Shown here one piece after another: positions 1 to 7,921 of a DNA stretch of 44,360 nt (its first letter is position 1; each line of letters begins with the position of its first letter). A program made the translations under genes and the position numbers. The notes under the pieces were generated by a model, which did no database searches, was not told the DNA's origin, and saw nothing but the letters and a program-made list of their open reading frames with translations. The stretch is from N074bin45 sp039587475 (GTDB taxonomy: Bacteria; Gemmatimonadota; Gemmatimonadetes; Gemmatimonadales; GWC2-71-9), in the NCBI GenBank assembly GCA_039587475.1, contig JBDHIK010000011.1:1-44360 (forward strand). Reading direction: 5' to 3'.

Positions 1-1
1 G

Positions 2-1621
2 GGCCCGCTCGTGGTCGAGGGCTCGCACGCGGGCCTGGTGGCGGTCGTCTCAGAAGATGGCCGCTTCGGGCCTCATGAGAGCGAAATCCTGGACATCCTC
101 TGCGCCGGGGCCACGACCGCCCTGGCCCTGGCCGGCTGGCCGAAGACCCGCCAGGAGACGCCCCGCTGGGACGAGGCGCTCGAGGCCATCGAGGTCGGGC
201 TCTGTCTCGTCGAACCCGACGGCACGGTGTCCCTGGTCAATCGGATGTGCCGATCGCTGGTCGGGTCGCTCGAGCGGCCCTGGCGAAGCGGCGAGCACTG
301 GACCGCGTTGTTCCCAAGCTCCTGGCACGACACCATCGCACCGATGTTGACCGAGGCATCCGACGGCGGCCACCGTGAACTCGAGATCGAGAACAGGCGC
401 GTCTGCGTCCGCCCCTTCCCGGCCGGGGAACGGTCCCGTGTGCTGGTCCTCGAGGATCACTCGGAACGGCACAGGCTCGAGGAGCAGGTGGTGCAATCGG
501 CAAAGATGTCGGCCATTGGACAACTCATCGCCGGCGTGGCCCACGACCTGAACAACCCCCTGGCATCCGTCGTGGGCTTTGCCGACTACTTGATGGAGAG
601 CCCGTCCCTTCCGGAACAATATCGGGAACCCCTCCGCGTGATACAACAAGAAGCGGAGCGGTCGGCGGATATCGTCAAGAACCTCCTCACGTTTGCCAGG
701 AAGCAGGAAGGCCCCTGGCGCCCCACCAGGGTCCCAGCGCTTCTGGAAGCCACGCAGAAGTTGATGCACAACGAGTTGGGGTCGCGCCGGGTGGAGTTGC
801 TGATGGAGATCGAGCCCGACCTCCCATCGTTGCGAATCGAACCGAATCGCATGCAGCAGGTCATCGTGAACCTGGTGACCAACGCGGCGCATGCCCTGAC
901 GGACGCTGGGCGCCAGGGCCGTGTGCTGATTCGCGCCAGACGCTGGTCCGACGGGGTGGCCATCGAAGTGAGCGACAACGGGCCCGGCATCCCGCCTGAA
1001 CACCACGGGCGCATCTTCGAGCCGTTCTACACCACCAAGGCGCAAGGCTCCGGCACGGGGCTCGGGTTGTCGATCAGCCAGAGCATCGTCAGGGAACACG
1101 GCGGTCACATCAGCCTGGTGGGGTCGAGCTCCCGTGGCACCGTGTTCCGGGTGGAACTACCGGGCGTCACGGGCGGGGCGCCCGCCGCCGCGAGCAGTGA
1201 CGAACAACGGGTGTCGCGCGCCCTCCGCATCCTGGTCGTGGATGACGAGCCGCACATTCTGCATTACATGACCGCAACGCTGGAGTCATGGGGGCACACC
1301 GTCGTGGTGGCCCACGACGGTGGCACGGCCTTGACCGCCGTCTCCGAAACCGAATTCGACGTCATCGTCACCGACCTCCGGATGCCCGGGGTGAACGGCC
1401 GCCAGTTCTACCAGCGGCTGCAACAGGACCGGCCTGACCTCGCTCGACGCGTCGTCTTCAGCACCGGGGATACCGTGCGCGACGATACCCTCGCGTTCCT
1501 GGAGCAACAGGATCAACCGTGCCTGCTCAAGCCGTTCAGCCTGGTGGCATTGCGGCAGGCCCTGGCCCGGATCGTCGACCAGCCGGAGAACCTGCTCGGG
1601 ACATCTGTCCCCCAGAGATGA
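2..1621 (+). CDS. Hybrid sensor histidine kinase with C-terminal receiver domain (5' end outside the window)
   Basis: The frame is open at the left edge, so the true start lies upstream; the first GTG in view is at 11. Counting from that codon, residues 1-43 look like the end of a GAF domain and about 52-150 like a PAS domain. The HisKA helix carries AHDLNNPL with phospho-acceptor His178. The ATPase domain has the N box (NLVTNAAHAL), DNGPGIP and GTGLGLSISQ. A receiver domain follows with LVVDDEP, the phospho-acceptor Asp in VTDLRMPG and the conserved Lys in LLKPF. It is probably a soluble or multi-sensor kinase whose own receiver acts in a phosphorelay; the output partner is not visible. The last codons and the stop lie inside the first copy of a 51 bp tandem repeat, so the present C-terminus may have been set by that repeat. 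Confidence 0.93.
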   Translation, partial: GPLVVEGSHAGLVAVVSEDGRFGPHESEILDILCAGATTALALAGWPKTRQETPRWDEALEAIEVGLCLVEPDGTVSLVNRMCRSLVGSLERPWRSGEHWTALFPSSWHDTIAPMLTEASDGGHRELEIENRRVCVRPFPAGERSRVLVLEDHSERHRLEEQVVQSAKMSAIGQLIAGVAHDLNNPLASVVGFADYLMESPSLPEQYREPLRVIQQEAERSADIVKNLLTFARKQEGPWRPTRVPALLEATQKLMHNELGSRRVELLMEIEPDLPSLRIEPNRMQQVIVNLVTNAAHALTDAGRQGRVLIRARRWSDGVAIEVSDNGPGIPPEHHGRIFEPFYTTKAQGSGTGLGLSISQSIVREHGGHISLVGSSSRGTVFRVELPGVTGGAPAAASSDEQRVSRALRILVVDDEPHILHYMTATLESWGHTVVVAHDGGTALTAVSETEFDVIVTDLRMPGVNGRQFYQRLQQDRPDLARRVVFSTGDTVRDDTLAFLEQQDQPCLLKPFSLVALRQALARIVDQPENLLGTSVPQR

Positions 1622-1711
1622 CATGTCTTCCCCGCCCCCGGTTCGGAAAACGATCGCCCACCCCAGAGATGACATGTCTTCCCCGCCCCCGGTTCGGAAA
1701 ACGATCGCCCA
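1610..1711. repeat. Exact tandem repeat, two 51 bp units
   Basis: Units 1610-1660 and 1661-1711 are identical base for base and adjoin directly. Each holds the palindromes GACATGTC and CGATCG and a C-rich tract between them. The first unit supplies the TGA stop (1619-1621) of the sensor kinase. The unit is 17 codons long, so copy number can change without altering any reading frame through it. It could be a regulator or transposase binding site, or a slippage duplication. I do not recognise it as a named element. Confidence 0.95.
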
Positions 1712-1802
1712 GGGGCTTGTCGGCTGGCCCGGATCTTGACTTCTTCCCGGGTGTCGGCCGAACGAGCCGGCAGCACCCTGGACCCCGTGAGTCGCCTGCG
1801 CC

Positions 1803-2570
1803 ATGATCTATATCTGCGTCCCAACCCACGACGAATGTGACACGGTTGGCATCCTGCTCTGGAAGGTTCGCAAGGTGTTTGCGGAGTTTCCCCGCGAATA
1901 CCACATCCTCCTGCTGGACGATGGATCGACCGACCGGACCGCGGAAGTCCTCGAGCCGTACAAGAACGTCCTCCCCCTGACCGTCCTGAAGCACGAGGAG
2001 AACCGTGGCTACGCGGCCGCCGTCGAAACGCTGATGCGGGCAGCGGTCGAGCGCACCGACCGACCCAAGCGGGATAGCCTGGTACTCCTCCACGCGGACT
2101 TTACGCATGACGCGGAACGGATAGCAGACTTCGTTCGTGGTCTGGAGAGTGGCGCAGACCTGGTGGTGGCACAGGGGAACCTCAATGGGGCGCCGCGGTG
2201 GTACCGGTGGCTTCGTTCATGGGCGGCGCGTCGATTCCCGGCCGTCGGCGACATCCAGGACGTGACCAGCGGCTTTCTCGCGGCCAGACTCATCAGCGTC
2301 CGAAACGCTCTGGCGACGGGCTCCGAGTTCCTGACCACCGAGGGCTGGGCCGCGAATGCGGAGCTCCAGGCCCGAATCGCCCAGGCGGCTCGCCGGGTCA
2401 TGACCGTCGACGCCGATGAACGACACGACCTGCGGCTCAGGCCGACCAGGATCAGGGCCTTCGACCAGGTCCGATCAATCTGGCGTCAACGCCGCTTCAC
2501 CATTCCGGAACCCGCTCCCACGGAACCGAGGAGACCGCCCAGAAGGCGTCGCTCACGGTCGGCTGCGTGA
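1803..2570 (+). CDS. Glycosyltransferase family 2 (GT-A fold)
   Basis: This 255-residue protein has the nucleotide-sugar binding start of GT2 enzymes: IYICVPTHDECDTVG at the N-terminus and LLDDGSTDRT around residues 37-46. The metal-binding position is LLHADFTHD instead of a clear DxD, as in the dolichol-phosphate mannosyltransferase-like branch. No membrane segment is evident, and the C-terminus is a basic tail rich in Arg and Pro. The sugar and acceptor cannot be read from the sequence; transfer to a polyprenyl phosphate or cell-surface glycan is the usual role of relatives. It begins 92 bp after the tandem repeat and overlaps the next gene by 4 bp (GTGA), so the two are probably cotranscribed. 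Confidence 0.85.
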   Translation: MIYICVPTHDECDTVGILLWKVRKVFAEFPREYHILLLDDGSTDRTAEVLEPYKNVLPLTVLKHEENRGYAAAVETLMRAAVERTDRPKRDSLVLLHADFTHDAERIADFVRGLESGADLVVAQGNLNGAPRWYRWLRSWAARRFPAVGDIQDVTSGFLAARLISVRNALATGSEFLTTEGWAANAELQARIAQAARRVMTVDADERHDLRLRPTRIRAFDQVRSIWRQRRFTIPEPAPTEPRRPPRRRRSRSAA

Positions 2571-3313
2571 TCACCCTCGCGCTCCTCACCGCGCTCCAGG
2601 GCGCGGTCGCTCCACCAGGATCCGGACCGGCTCCTCCGGTTGTCGTCCCGTTCCAGGTCGGTGAGCACCTCCAGTACGCCGTCAAGATCGGCATGCTGCG
2701 GGTCGGCACCGGAACCATGTCGGTGCAGGGCATCGAATGGATTCGCGGAATCGAGAGCTACCATTTCGTCTTCACGCTCGAGGGCGGTGTACCGGGATAT
2801 CGCGTCAACGACCGGGTCGAATCGTGGACCGGCCGCAGCGACATGGTGACGCGACGATTCCTCAAGAGCTTGCGGGAAGGAAGCTTCGCGCTGGACCAGG
2901 TGCTCGATTTCTACCCCGACTCAGGGCACTACCTGGTCAACGGGCAGGATCCCAAGCCAACCCCGGAGGACCCGCTCGACGAGACCGCGCTGTTCTACTA
3001 CCTCCGGGCCATGCCGCTCCAGGTGGGGCAGACCTACGTGTCGAACCGCTACTACATGGTCGAGAAAAACCCGGTTCGTATCCAAGTCACCAAGCGAGAA
3101 CGGCTGAAGCTGCCGGATGGCCGTAAGGTCGACTGCCTGCTTCTGGAGCCGGTCATGGCCGGCCACGACCTCATGATGCGTCGGGTCCGGGCCCAGGTCT
3201 GGCTGACCGACGACCAGCGCCGCATTCCGGTACGAATGCGCGTCAAGACACCGTACGGGACGCTGACCTTCGTGCTCGAATCCGTCAGCCAGCGACCGCC
3301 GGCCGGCAGCTAG
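2567..3313 (+). CDS. DUF3108 domain-containing exported protein
   Basis: The 248-residue product starts at a GTG that overlaps the stop of the glycosyltransferase. A hydrophobic N-terminus (about residues 1-15) reads as a short signal peptide. The body has the DUF3108 pattern: a PFQVGEHLQYAVKIGMLRVGTGTM opening like FxxGExLxYxVxyg, a central PxxPxDPLDETALFYYLR region, and alternating beta strands ending in PYGTLTFVLES. DUF3108 proteins are envelope proteins of unknown biochemical function, structurally beta-rich. Pairing with a glycosyltransferase suggests a role in cell-envelope assembly, but that is inference. Confidence 0.8.
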   Translation: MITLALLTALQGAVAPPGSGPAPPVVVPFQVGEHLQYAVKIGMLRVGTGTMSVQGIEWIRGIESYHFVFTLEGGVPGYRVNDRVESWTGRSDMVTRRFLKSLREGSFALDQVLDFYPDSGHYLVNGQDPKPTPEDPLDETALFYYLRAMPLQVGQTYVSNRYYMVEKNPVRIQVTKRERLKLPDGRKVDCLLLEPVMAGHDLMMRRVRAQVWLTDDQRRIPVRMRVKTPYGTLTFVLESVSQRPPAGS

Positions 3314-3339
3314 TCACCCCACGCCCAGCTTCCCGACGC

Positions 3340-3366
3340 AAAAACGCCCGGCCTTGGCCGGGCGTT
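3340..3366 (-). terminator. Rho-independent terminator of the small membrane protein gene
   Basis: An 11 bp perfect stem (3343-3353 with 3356-3366, AACGCCCGGCC against its complement) is followed on the minus strand by a run of five T (complement of 3340-3344). It sits just past the stop of the minus-strand gene at 3392. It may also stop plus-strand transcription coming from the DUF3108 gene, but no T run follows in that direction. Confidence 0.8.
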
Positions 3367-3391
3367 CGCATCGAGTTACCGTGGAGTTTCC

Positions 3392-3607
3392 TCAGGCGGT
3401 CGGTTTACCTTTGATCATCTCCTGGACGCGATCCGCCGTCGTCGGGCTGACCAGCCGCAGGATCAGGTAGAACACGAAGCCCACGAACGCCAGCCACATG
3501 ACGGTCCAGAACAGCCCCAAGGCGATGCCGAGCAGCTTGAGCGCCAGTTTGATGGCGAAGACCGACACCACGGCGAAGGTTGCGTAACCGATGAGACTCC
3601 TGATCAT
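3392..3607 (-). CDS. Small integral membrane protein, unknown function
   Basis: The product is 71 residues with two probable membrane helices (about residues 5-25 and 29-51) and a charged C-terminal tail. I do not recognise a family. The ATG at 3607 is preceded by CAGGAG six bases upstream, a good ribosome binding site. It is a single-gene transcription unit, divergent from the ThiO-like gene and ended by the terminator at 3340-3366. Compositionally it matches its neighbours. Confidence 0.75.
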   Translation of the reverse strand: MIRSLIGYATFAVVSVFAIKLALKLLGIALGLFWTVMWLAFVGFVFYLILRLVSPTTADRVQEMIKGKPTA

Positions 3608-3681
3608 GCCGCACTCCTGGAAAGTCCTGGTTCAGCCACACGTACGGCTTCATGTTTCAATAAGTTTCGTAGACACTGTAA

Positions 3682-4797
3682 GTGGGTGAATTTCAAGAGG
3701 TTATCGTTATCGGCGGTGGCGCGGTTGGTGCCGCGTGCGCCCGCGAGATCGCCCGCTCCGGACGATCCGTCCTGGTCATCGACCGCGGCCAGGGCAACGG
3801 CGAAGCCTGGACGGCGGCTGGGGGTATGCTGGCGCCGCAAATCGAAGCCCGTGAGGAGGATCCGCTCTTCGAATTGGGCCTGGCCGGTCGCAACCGCTAC
3901 GCCGAGTTGGCGGGCCAGTTGCTCGAGACGACCGGCATCGACATCGGCCTCTGGCAGGAAGGCATCGCCCAGGTCGCCCAGGGCGAAGATGCCACCGAGG
4001 TCTTCAAGTCCAAGGTCGCCTGGCAGCGTCAACAGGGTCACCTCTGTGACTGGTTGGCGGCGGACGAGGTGGCCGAACGCTGGCCGTGGCTGGGGCCCAC
4101 CCAGGGGGCCCTGTGGGCCCCGGAGGAAGGCGCCCTCAATCCGGAGGCTCTGGTTCGGGCCCTGCTCGCGGACACGACGCTTGCCGGCGGCCGGGTGGTC
4201 CACGACACGGTCACCCGGCTGGAGCGGCGAGGCGACCGCATCATTGGCGCCGTCGGGAGCGAGGTCTACCACGCCGACCAGGTCCTGATCGCGGCGGGAG
4301 CGTGGTCGGGCAAGCTGGACGGCCTGCCCCGTCCCATATCCATCGAGCCGGTCCGCGGCCAGATGGCAGCGGTCCCCATGCCGGACCTGGTCGAACCGTT
4401 TGTCGTCTATGGAGCCGAAGGCTACATCATCGCGCGCGACGGGCACGCGCTTCTGGGATCCACCATGGAGAACGCCGGCTACGAGGCCGAGGTCACCTCT
4501 GCCGGCCTGGCGAGCATCTTCGCCAACGCCACCACGCTCTGTCCGGCACTCGCGCAACAGGAAGTGACCAAGACCTGGGCCGGATTGCGGCCGGTGTCCC
4601 CCGACGGGCTGCCCATCATCGGTCGCGAGCCGTCGGTCGACGGACTGTGGGTGGCCACGGGCCATGGCCGGAACGGCATCCTGCTCGCCGCCATCACCGG
4701 GCTGGCGGTGGCCCGCATGATGGGGGGCGACACCTCTCCTGAGAAGGACCTCGAAGCCCTGAAAGCGCTCGACCCGAACCGCTTCTGGCGATGGTAG
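3682..4797 (+). CDS. ThiO-like FAD-dependent glycine/D-amino acid oxidase
   Basis: A 371-residue DAO-family flavoprotein. The FAD-binding Rossmann motif is VIVIGGGAVGAACAREIA (about residues 7-24), followed by VLVIDRG and the ThiO-type GMLAPQIEA segment. The C-terminal FAD region reads GLRPVSPDGLPIIG and ATGHGRNGILLA, typical of glycine oxidase. ThiO converts glycine to the imine needed for thiazole synthesis in thiamine production. No other thiamine gene is near, so a broader D-amino acid or secondary-amine oxidase is possible. Start is a GTG; the next gene overlaps its last 7 bases. Confidence 0.8.
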   Translation: MGEFQEVIVIGGGAVGAACAREIARSGRSVLVIDRGQGNGEAWTAAGGMLAPQIEAREEDPLFELGLAGRNRYAELAGQLLETTGIDIGLWQEGIAQVAQGEDATEVFKSKVAWQRQQGHLCDWLAADEVAERWPWLGPTQGALWAPEEGALNPEALVRALLADTTLAGGRVVHDTVTRLERRGDRIIGAVGSEVYHADQVLIAAGAWSGKLDGLPRPISIEPVRGQMAAVPMPDLVEPFVVYGAEGYIIARDGHALLGSTMENAGYEAEVTSAGLASIFANATTLCPALAQQEVTKTWAGLRPVSPDGLPIIGREPSVDGLWVATGHGRNGILLAAITGLAVARMMGGDTSPEKDLEALKALDPNRFWRW

Positions 4798-5654
4798 GTC
4801 GGCCGGGCCCCACGTTGGTCCTCGCCGCCGCGCTGTTCTTGGCGGCGTGCGGTGCCGAGCCGGCGGCTGACCCCACTCCCGGTCCCATCGATCCAGCCGG
4901 CGAAGCCCAGGCACGCTACCACGAGTGGGTCGCGACATCGCCGGTGTCCCCGGCCCGAGCCGTCTCCAGGGTGGCGTTGGGGGATTCTCTGACCCTCGGA
5001 CCAGACGACGCCGACGTCCCCCTCCCGGGCGGGCCGTTCGTACTCCGTGCCGGCAGAGGGCTGGCAACCCTGGAAGGCGCCGGTGGCTCACGGACCGTGG
5101 CGCCCTATCGACCGGCGAGCATCGGAGATCACACGCTGGTGCTGCAGGGCGAGTCGGACAAACCCGTCGTGATGGTCTTTGGGTCCACTGAGACGGCGGC
5201 GGAACCATGGGGCTTCTATCCGCTGGACAGTTCCCTGGTCTTCGAAGTGCAGTTACGTCGCGACAAGCCGTCGCCGGTGCGCATGCTCGCCATCGATGGC
5301 GTCGAGGTCGAAGGGTATCATGTGGGCGCGGTCACCGTCCCTTTGGGACCGGACGGGACCACGCTCAACGTCAGGAGTGTCCCCGATCTCGGTAGCGAGG
5401 AAAGCGCCTTCGAGATCTACTTCCGCGACGCCACGAACGGGACCGGCAGCTATCCGTCGGGCCGGTTCGTCACGCTGTTCCCTCTTGGGGACGACAGGTA
5501 CCAGCTCGATTTCAACCGGGCCCGGGCGCCGTTCTGCGCCTACAGTACCGCCTATCCCTGTCCGGTACCATGGCATGGCAACTCCATCGCCGCCCCGGTG
5601 GCGGCCGGAGAACGCTATGCTGGCAAGGACAACCCGCTGTCATTCGAGGACTGA
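4791..5654 (+). CDS. DUF1684 lipoprotein
   Basis: The 287-residue product begins with a lipoprotein signal, hydrophobic stretch then LAAC (Cys about residue 20), so it should be lipidated and anchored in the envelope. The C-terminal half shows the DUF1684 signature: YPSGRFVTLFPL, LDFNRARAPFCAYS and the paired Cys in CAYSTAYPCPVP, then a short tail with NSIAAPVAAGE. Function is unknown for the family. It overlaps the upstream oxidase by 7 bp and is followed after 7 bp by a thioredoxin-like lipoprotein, so the three are probably one transcript. Confidence 0.85.
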   Translation: MVGRPGPTLVLAAALFLAACGAEPAADPTPGPIDPAGEAQARYHEWVATSPVSPARAVSRVALGDSLTLGPDDADVPLPGGPFVLRAGRGLATLEGAGGSRTVAPYRPASIGDHTLVLQGESDKPVVMVFGSTETAAEPWGFYPLDSSLVFEVQLRRDKPSPVRMLAIDGVEVEGYHVGAVTVPLGPDGTTLNVRSVPDLGSEESAFEIYFRDATNGTGSYPSGRFVTLFPLGDDRYQLDFNRARAPFCAYSTAYPCPVPWHGNSIAAPVAAGERYAGKDNPLSFED

Positions 5655-5661
5655 CCGACCC

Positions 5662-6852
5662 ATGAGACGTCTCCTGACCTTGACCACACTGTTGATGGCG
5701 TGTACCACGGCGCCCGAACGAAGCAACGAGTGGCGGGCCGTGCTGGATATCGCCGGCGGGCCCCTTCGCTTCTCGCTGTCGTTCGATGCGGACGACAACG
5801 ACGGATGGGTGTGCTCCGGCCGTAGCTGCCAGACCTTCTCCAGCGTGACGCAGGTCGGCGACAGCCTGTTGCTCGAGATCGGTGACTATGCGGCGACCAT
5901 CGCGGCCCTCCCCCGTGGCGACTCACTCGTCGGGGTGTACCGGAACGTGGGCAACCGCGGTCCCCGCGTCATTCCCTTTCGGGCGTCGCGGGGTCGCTGG
6001 CCCGCGGAGACGGAACCGCCTCCAGCCCTGTTGGGCCGCTGGAACGCGACCTACAGCCACCCGAGTGGACGCACCAGCCCGCGCGTCTTCCATCTCAATG
6101 CGACCGATCGCGGCCTCGAGGGCACCGTCATATCGAACACCGGTGACTACGGCCTGTTCTGGGGCCGGGCCGAGGCGGACAGCTTCTCGCTGGCCCACTT
6201 TGACGGCTCATTCGTCTACATGCTGACCGGTGCGCTGGACGGCGACACCCTGCGCGGTCTCTTTCATGCCGGCGCCCGGACCCAGACGCCGTGGACGGCG
6301 GTCCGCTCCTCGGATGAGGGCCACCTGAGAGACCAGACGGAACTGACCAGAATGGTCCGGCCGGAACCGTTCGAGTTCAGCTTCCCGGACCTCGACGGCA
6401 GGATCGTGACCAGTCGTGACGAACGGTTCCGGGGCAAGGTGCTGCTGGTCGACATCTTCGGTACCTGGTGTCCGACGTGTCACGACGCAGCCCCTGCGCT
6501 GGTGCGCTTCTACCAGGAGTACCACGACCGGGGCCTGGAGATCGTGGGATTGGCCTACGAAGTCACCGGGGACAGCACCGTCGACAACGCTCAGGTCCGC
6601 CGATACCGGGACAAGTTCAGCATCCCCTTCCCTCTGCTCCTGGCCGGCATCAACCTCACGGACGCGACGGCCGCGACGCTGCCGCAACTCGAGGGCTTTA
6701 CCGCCTATCCCACCACGATTTTCATCGGCCGCGACGGGCAGGTGCGCCTGATCCACGCCGGATTCCTGGGCCCCGCCACCGGAGCACAGCACGATCGACT
6801 GCTCGGCGACTTTGCGGCCCTGATCGAGGAGCTGTTGCAGGAACCGGGTTAG
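5662..6852 (+). CDS. TlpA-like thioredoxin-fold lipoprotein with unusual N-terminal domains
   Basis: The 396-residue product starts at the ATG at 5662; the open frame runs further upstream but that part only shadows the DUF1684 gene. The N-terminus has a lipobox-like LLMAC (Cys about residue 14). Residues about 20-220 form two beta-rich stretches of about 100 residues each, which I cannot name. The C-terminal 160 residues are a TlpA/redoxin domain with the active-site motif GTWCPTCHDAAPAL and the cis-proline region AYPTTIFIG. It should act outside the cytoplasm on disulfides or as a reductant for other envelope proteins. The WCPTC centre is intact, so it should be redox-active. Confidence 0.85.
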   Translation: MRRLLTLTTLLMACTTAPERSNEWRAVLDIAGGPLRFSLSFDADDNDGWVCSGRSCQTFSSVTQVGDSLLLEIGDYAATIAALPRGDSLVGVYRNVGNRGPRVIPFRASRGRWPAETEPPPALLGRWNATYSHPSGRTSPRVFHLNATDRGLEGTVISNTGDYGLFWGRAEADSFSLAHFDGSFVYMLTGALDGDTLRGLFHAGARTQTPWTAVRSSDEGHLRDQTELTRMVRPEPFEFSFPDLDGRIVTSRDERFRGKVLLVDIFGTWCPTCHDAAPALVRFYQEYHDRGLEIVGLAYEVTGDSTVDNAQVRRYRDKFSIPFPLLLAGINLTDATAATLPQLEGFTAYPTTIFIGRDGQVRLIHAGFLGPATGAQHDRLLGDFAALIEELLQEPG

Positions 6853-6875
6853 CCCCTCGGCTCGGCCGATCCGGG

Positions 6876-6904
6876 TTACGCACCTATTTTTTCCCGACTA
6901 TCTT
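6876..6904 (+). promoter_or_regulatory. Promoter of the lipA-pdh operon
   Basis: TTACGC (6876-6881), a 17 bp spacer and TATCTT (6899-6904). The expected transcription start is near 6911, downstream of the first ATG of the lipA frame (6908), which argues that this ATG is not used. Confidence 0.6.
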
Positions 6905-6946
6905 GCCATGCTGGCAGGACTTAGCTGGTTGGCCTCAGCAAGGAGC

Positions 6947-7921
6947 ATGGCAGGCGTGGCAGCCCCGATGGTGCAGATCAGTCGTACCCCCCCAGGTGAA
7001 GGCTTCAGTGCTCCGGCACCGGCCCAGGCACCGGCGGCCGTTCCGGCTGGCCGGAAGCCGAACTGGCTCAAGGTCCGGGCCCCGGGCGGAGCCAACTACG
7101 CCTCCATCCGAAAGCTGATGCGGGAGTTGAACCTCCACACGGTGTGCGAAGAGGCGCGCTGTCCCAACATCGGCGAATGCTGGGAGCACAAGGCGGCCAC
7201 GTTCATGATTCTGGGCGACGTGTGCACGCGGAACTGCACCTACTGCGCCGTGGCGCACGGCACGCCGGAACCCTATGACCCGGTCGAAGCGGTTCGACTG
7301 GCCGAGGCCGTCGAGGCGATGGGACTGGCCCACGTGGTCATCACGTCGGTGGACCGAGACGACCTGGCCGACAAGGGCGCCGGCGCGTTCCGCGACTGCC
7401 TCCTGGAGATCCGCAAACGCCTCCCCAAGACCTCCGTCGAGGTGCTCATTCCCGACTTCCAGGGCTCGGAAGAGGCTCTGCAGATCGTCATGGACGCCAA
7501 GCCGGACATTCTGAACCACAACCTCGAGACAGCCGAGCGTCTGTACCGACTGGCCCGCCCCGGGGGCCGTTATCCGCGGGCCCTGACCGTCCTGGCCAAC
7601 GCGCGCCGCATGGGGGGGCCGGACGCCCTGACCAAGTCGGGGATGATCCTCGGCATGGGCGAGGAATGGGACGAGATCCTGCGTTGCATGGAGGACCTGC
7701 GCCGCAGTGACGTCAACATTCTGACACTGGGGCAATACCTCCGACCGTCCGCCACCCACCTGCCGGTTGCCCGGTACTACACGCCCGAAGAATTCGCGGA
7801 ACTGGGCGACCTGGGCCGCACCATGGGATTCGACCACGTGGAGGCGAGTCCCCTGACGCGGTCGTCCTACCATGCCTGGGAGCAGGTCGATCGGGCCCAC
7901 GCCGCACGGAGTGAGACGTGA
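6947..7921 (+). CDS. lipA: Lipoyl synthase LipA
   Basis: Radical SAM enzyme that inserts two sulfurs into the octanoyl group of lipoyl domains. From the ATG at 6947 (324 residues) it has both cluster motifs: CEEARCPNIGEC (Cys67, 72, 78) for the auxiliary sacrificial 4Fe-4S cluster and CTRNCTYC (Cys93, 97, 100) for the radical SAM cluster. The C-terminal TRSSYHA segment, which holds the conserved Ser ligand, is also present. The open frame reaches back to an ATG at 6908, but that lies at or before the predicted transcript start. ATG 6947, GTG 6956 and ATG 6968 are the alternatives; AAGGAG at 6940-6945 best fits GTG 6956. It heads the pdh operon and overlaps pdhA by 4 bp, so it is made together with the E2 substrate it matures. 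Confidence 0.93.
   Translation: MAGVAAPMVQISRTPPGEGFSAPAPAQAPAAVPAGRKPNWLKVRAPGGANYASIRKLMRELNLHTVCEEARCPNIGECWEHKAATFMILGDVCTRNCTYCAVAHGTPEPYDPVEAVRLAEAVEAMGLAHVVITSVDRDDLADKGAGAFRDCLLEIRKRLPKTSVEVLIPDFQGSEEALQIVMDAKPDILNHNLETAERLYRLARPGGRYPRALTVLANARRMGGPDALTKSGMILGMGEEWDEILRCMEDLRRSDVNILTLGQYLRPSATHLPVARYYTPEEFAELGDLGRTMGFDHVEASPLTRSSYHAWEQVDRAHAARSET

Noticed and set aside
1736..1764. TTGACT as a -35 box for the glycosyltransferase gene
   Set aside because: The hexamer 17 bp downstream is CGAACG, not a plausible -10.
3604..5208. 534-codon antisense frame over the ThiO-like gene
   Set aside because: Same cause as above; low-complexity Arg/Gly/His composition and no start signal.
6908..6946. 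Upstream ATG start for lipA
   Set aside because: It is three bases after the TATCTT box, before the predicted transcript start, and the extra residues are not typical of LipA.
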